Part shown: positions 60,920-64,000 of the stretch, piece after piece
Position numbering within the stretch: position 1 is the first letter of the stretch
Layout of the letters: every line of letters starts with the position of its first letter
Assembly: GCA_905182985.1 (NCBI GenBank)
Contig: CAJJDN010000186.1
Location: 18,033-82,032, forward strand
Length of the DNA: 64,000 bases
Origin: Paramecium sonneborni
Lineage: Eukaryota; Ciliophora; Oligohymenophorea; Peniculida; Parameciidae
Direction: 5' to 3'
The notes under the pieces: generated by a model
Told to the model about the DNA's origin: nothing
The model's database searches: none
The model's input: only the letters and a program-made list of their open reading frames with translations
Position numbers and translations under genes: made by a program

Positions 60920-61501
60920 GTAAATTAATTCACATTATGCTGAAGTTTATTATAAATTAAGAAATGCTTACAGTCGTTTAATGTAATTTAATGAAGCCAT
61001 TTAAGAAATAAAAAAATCCCTAGCTGAAATATATTAAAATAGAGGCATTTAATATTTTAAGGCATTATTAAACAATAATTAAAACAATATACTAATGTGA
61101 TTGAAGACTATTATATTACAATTAAGATTAACCAAAATCATGCTGGTGCATATTGTAATAGAAATAATTAGCTTATTTTTACAAATTAGGACTAATTAAC
61201 CAGGAATTTAAAAAGCATTAAGATGCACTTAATGATTTTTCAAAAACTCTTTAATAAAATCAGATATTGTAAAAGCCTATAATAATTAAGATATAAGTTG
61301 ATAACAAATTAAATAGGTAATGTAGATTAGAAATAAAAACAATATGAATAAGCTTTAAATGAATATTCAAGAACAATTTAAATTAAATCATAATATAATT
61401 ATGCTCATTCTAATAGAGGTAAATAACGCCATAAAAAATATGATGAAGCTATATCATTAGAACCAAAAAATCCATTACCTTTATCTAGTTTGGGACGATG
61501 A
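60920..61501 (+). pseudogene. TPR-repeat gene remnant
   Basis: The frame reads HYAEVYYKLRNAYSRLMQFN, EAIQEIKKSLAEIYQNRGIQ and YFKALLNNN with the A-x2-Y-x2-R/G-x-A spacing of tetratricopeptide repeats, then TGA. Further TPR-like pieces follow in another frame: QYTNVIEDYYITIKINQNHA then GAYCNRNN, and YEQALNEYSRTIQIKSQYNY then AHSNRG, ending at TGA 61499-61501. No start, no single frame. Confidence 0.5.
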
Positions 61502-64000
61502 GATTAAATATGAATTATATATTTTGATTATGTATTCTTATCATCATTTCCACTATAAGACTCAAAACTTAAAACATTCAATACCATAATTAAAATGAAG
61601 AAATTAAATAGTAATTAGATCTAAATACAAATTTAGGAATGGCTAAGTTAAGTTAGGCAATCCTTGTTTTTAGTCATTAAGGCTAGTAGGTATTTCCCTT
61701 GATTAAACTATCCTGATACAAATATTAGATATAAGTTTTAAATTATTGACATTGCTGTAGTAGGAAAGGCTGAAAAAGCAGGCTCAGGTAAAATAACTGT
61801 CTTATGGGATATATGGGATAGAGAAGGTCACTAGTATTAACTTACTTTTATTTTTTAAATCAATAATGAGTGGTATGAAAAGGCAATTAAACACTACACT
61901 AAACTAATATTAATAACCCATAATTTGCTAATCCACAATATTATGCCGCATCCATTAAAAATTTTGGTTGATTCTTGATATTTATTAAAAATTTATGATT
62001 AATGAATTTTATTATATTAAAATATTTTGGTAGTGTTACAAAAATGTGACATTTTATTTATAGAATTAGAGAATGAATCTTATTATAACAATTTTCGATT
62101 ATAAATTTCTTTCAAATATTGGAAAAGCTGATTCTCCAACTAGACTAAATATTTCTAGATATTAATTATTTATTTTATTTAAAATAATTACGTTTATTTT
62201 TAAACCAATAATTGATTTTATTATTATTAGTTCAAACAACATAAATAAAAAGAAAATCTTCCTCCATAATTAAATTTTCTAAGTGTATCATGAAATTTTA
62301 TTATTATTTGAAAGACTAAGCTTTTCTAAAATCCATTTAGAATGTAAATATTATGAATTACTTGACATAGAAAAGGAATAATAATTAGTTAAATATAATT
62401 TAACTTTTTTTAAACTCTAAATTTTGTGATAAGTACTCTGAGAATCAAATAAAGGAATGTAGTATTATTTTTGGATATAAAACATATATTATTTGGTGAA
62501 GAGGTAGATCTGCTATCATTTCTTGAATCAGTCAAGGATACATATTTATTGATTGTGCAGTTGAAAGGATAGAAAAGACTTAGGTGCTGTTATTTGAAAA
62601 TAAAAGGGTCATTCATATTTTCTAACGCTATCAGATAGAGGTTAATAATTCAAAGTATGAAAAAAAATGTGGATATATTAGTAAAGTCAAATAAAAAGTA
62701 CAATAAATCTAAAAGAGAAGAGATGAATTGGAAAAAAAGCTAAAAGATTTCTGATTCATTAGCTCTGAAGTGGATGGGATTATGAAATAAACAATAATCT
62801 ATTGGCATAAAATTGAAAATTTAAGAGTTCTAAGATGATTAAACACTATAATTCCCATCCAAAAGTTGAAAGCACAACGTAATGTCAAAAAGTTCTTGGC
62901 AACATAAACATCAGAAGGGAATGAACTATTCATAAAAAAAAAAATTAAAATTTGAATTAGAAAAAAAAAATGAAAGTGCATCATATTCTATGAAAAGTGA
63001 GTAAACTATTTTAGATGAGAACTTATAAATGTATAACCAATAATGAAAATGACCATAGTCTAATAATGTTTTTTGAACTGTTGAATTTATATTTTAAGTG
63101 TTGATGCTAATAGTGATATACTTGAATTGACCATAAACAGTAAACTTATTTTGTTAAGACTCATATCAAGCGGATGGTATAAAAATATTGCATGATTTTA
63201 TTATCTTTTTAAACGTTTTGTCTCATAATGTGAAAACTAATGTGACGAATCTCTACATGATATAATCTTTAAGTCTTTATGGATGAAGAAATCAAAACAA
63301 AGTGTAGCTTCACAAACTATAGTGGATTATTGTTCAATTCCATTTAATTTTCTGCTTTCATAGATCTAACTTAGATTCGGGTAGAATGAGAAAAAAATAA
63401 AGATGACTGAAAAATCCGTTGATAAAAAGCAATAAAACAATTTATTAAATCTTCATTCGATTATATTCTAAAGATTGTTTAATTGCTACAAAAGATAAAA
63501 TAAGATATTTAACAAATAGAATCCTTAAAATTTAAGCATCGGTTTCCTGTAATAAATATGATTGCATCTAATTCCTTTGAAAAGATTTTAAAAATTTCCA
63601 GATAACTTTCTATTGAGTGTTCTCTATAGATATAGCTAAGTTTCATTTTGGTTTACTTTAAACTGAATCACACCAGAAATATAAATAACTCAGCTATTAG
63701 TATAGATCATTGACTAAGACAATCTTTCAATTCTTATTGATATATAATAGAAGTTAACTCCAGACATTTGCTCCAGAGTAAAATAAAAGCATAACTAAAA
63801 CCAATATCATATTAAAATATAATAATTAAATTTCAAATATTTTGACTTGTTGACAATTAAGAGAATATGCCATAAATCTAAAGGGATTGGTAGTTATTTA
63901 AATTGCATATAAATCACCTAGAATCTATAATCGTAAAATCATAACAAATAATACACTCTGGTAATAATTCGTAAGTGTTTATAACACAGCAAAGAAAGTA
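61502..64000. other. Degenerate AT-rich region to the window end
   Basis: No intact gene found on either strand. Short open pieces exist, for example plus-strand KAGSGKITVLWDIWDREG near 61775-61830 and FGEEVDLLSFLESVKDTYLL near 62500-62560, but none extends with consistent codon use. Probably relics. Confidence 0.4.

Overview
The window looks like a macronuclear scaffold from a ciliate, most likely a Paramecium species. Base composition is very AT-rich. Reading frames stay open only if TAA and TAG are read as glutamine and TGA is the sole stop. Genes are broken by tiny GT..AG introns of 20-31 nt. Spacers between genes are often below 100 bp. A cysteine-periodic GPI-type surface antigen sequence is present. 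Standard-code ORFs are useless here, so the gene models below were built by reading the ciliate code, splicing the micro-introns, and checking that phase is kept across every junction. I cannot name the species from sequence alone.

0.3-15.7 kb: coiled-coil protein (-), PH-like/protein kinase (+), CCT-motif protein (+), double cyclic-nucleotide-binding protein (-), small unknown protein (+), UIM+BRCT protein (-), Ser/Gln-rich protein (-), a 978-bp duplication around a single N (probable assembly artefact) in a decayed stretch, a PH-like pseudokinase (+) and a small ORF (-).

15.8-24.3 kb is a dead block: a 5'-truncated, frameshifted surface-antigen pseudogene of about 6.3 kb, then a second decayed gene.

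24.3-44.2 kb is a compact housekeeping block: SURF2, a DDX49/Dbp8-type RNA helicase, a TauE/SafE-type membrane protein, a MYND-finger Aurora-like kinase, an unknown 459-aa protein, a cyclic-nucleotide-gated-type K+ channel with a CCHC knuckle, a coiled-coil protein, NDUFA5 (respiratory complex I), SEC24 (COPII coat), WASHC4/SWIP (WASH complex, endosomes) and IFT88 (intraflagellar transport). Several are cilium, membrane-traffic or membrane-excitability genes. I see no operon; each appears to be its own transcription unit with minimal spacers.

44.3-64 kb is mostly degenerate: a frameshifted Cys/His-rich gene, a 513-bp inverted repeat, a kinase-WD40 pseudogene, two G-rich telomere-like tracts directly before a 732-bp N gap, a long leucine-rich-repeat-like gene (1,579 codons, frame lost at a T10 run near its 3' end), then about 7 kb with only remnants such as a TPR fragment. 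The telomere-like repeat at the contig edge and the concentration of pseudogenes suggest a chromosome-end or fragmentation region joined by scaffolding. That last point is inference.
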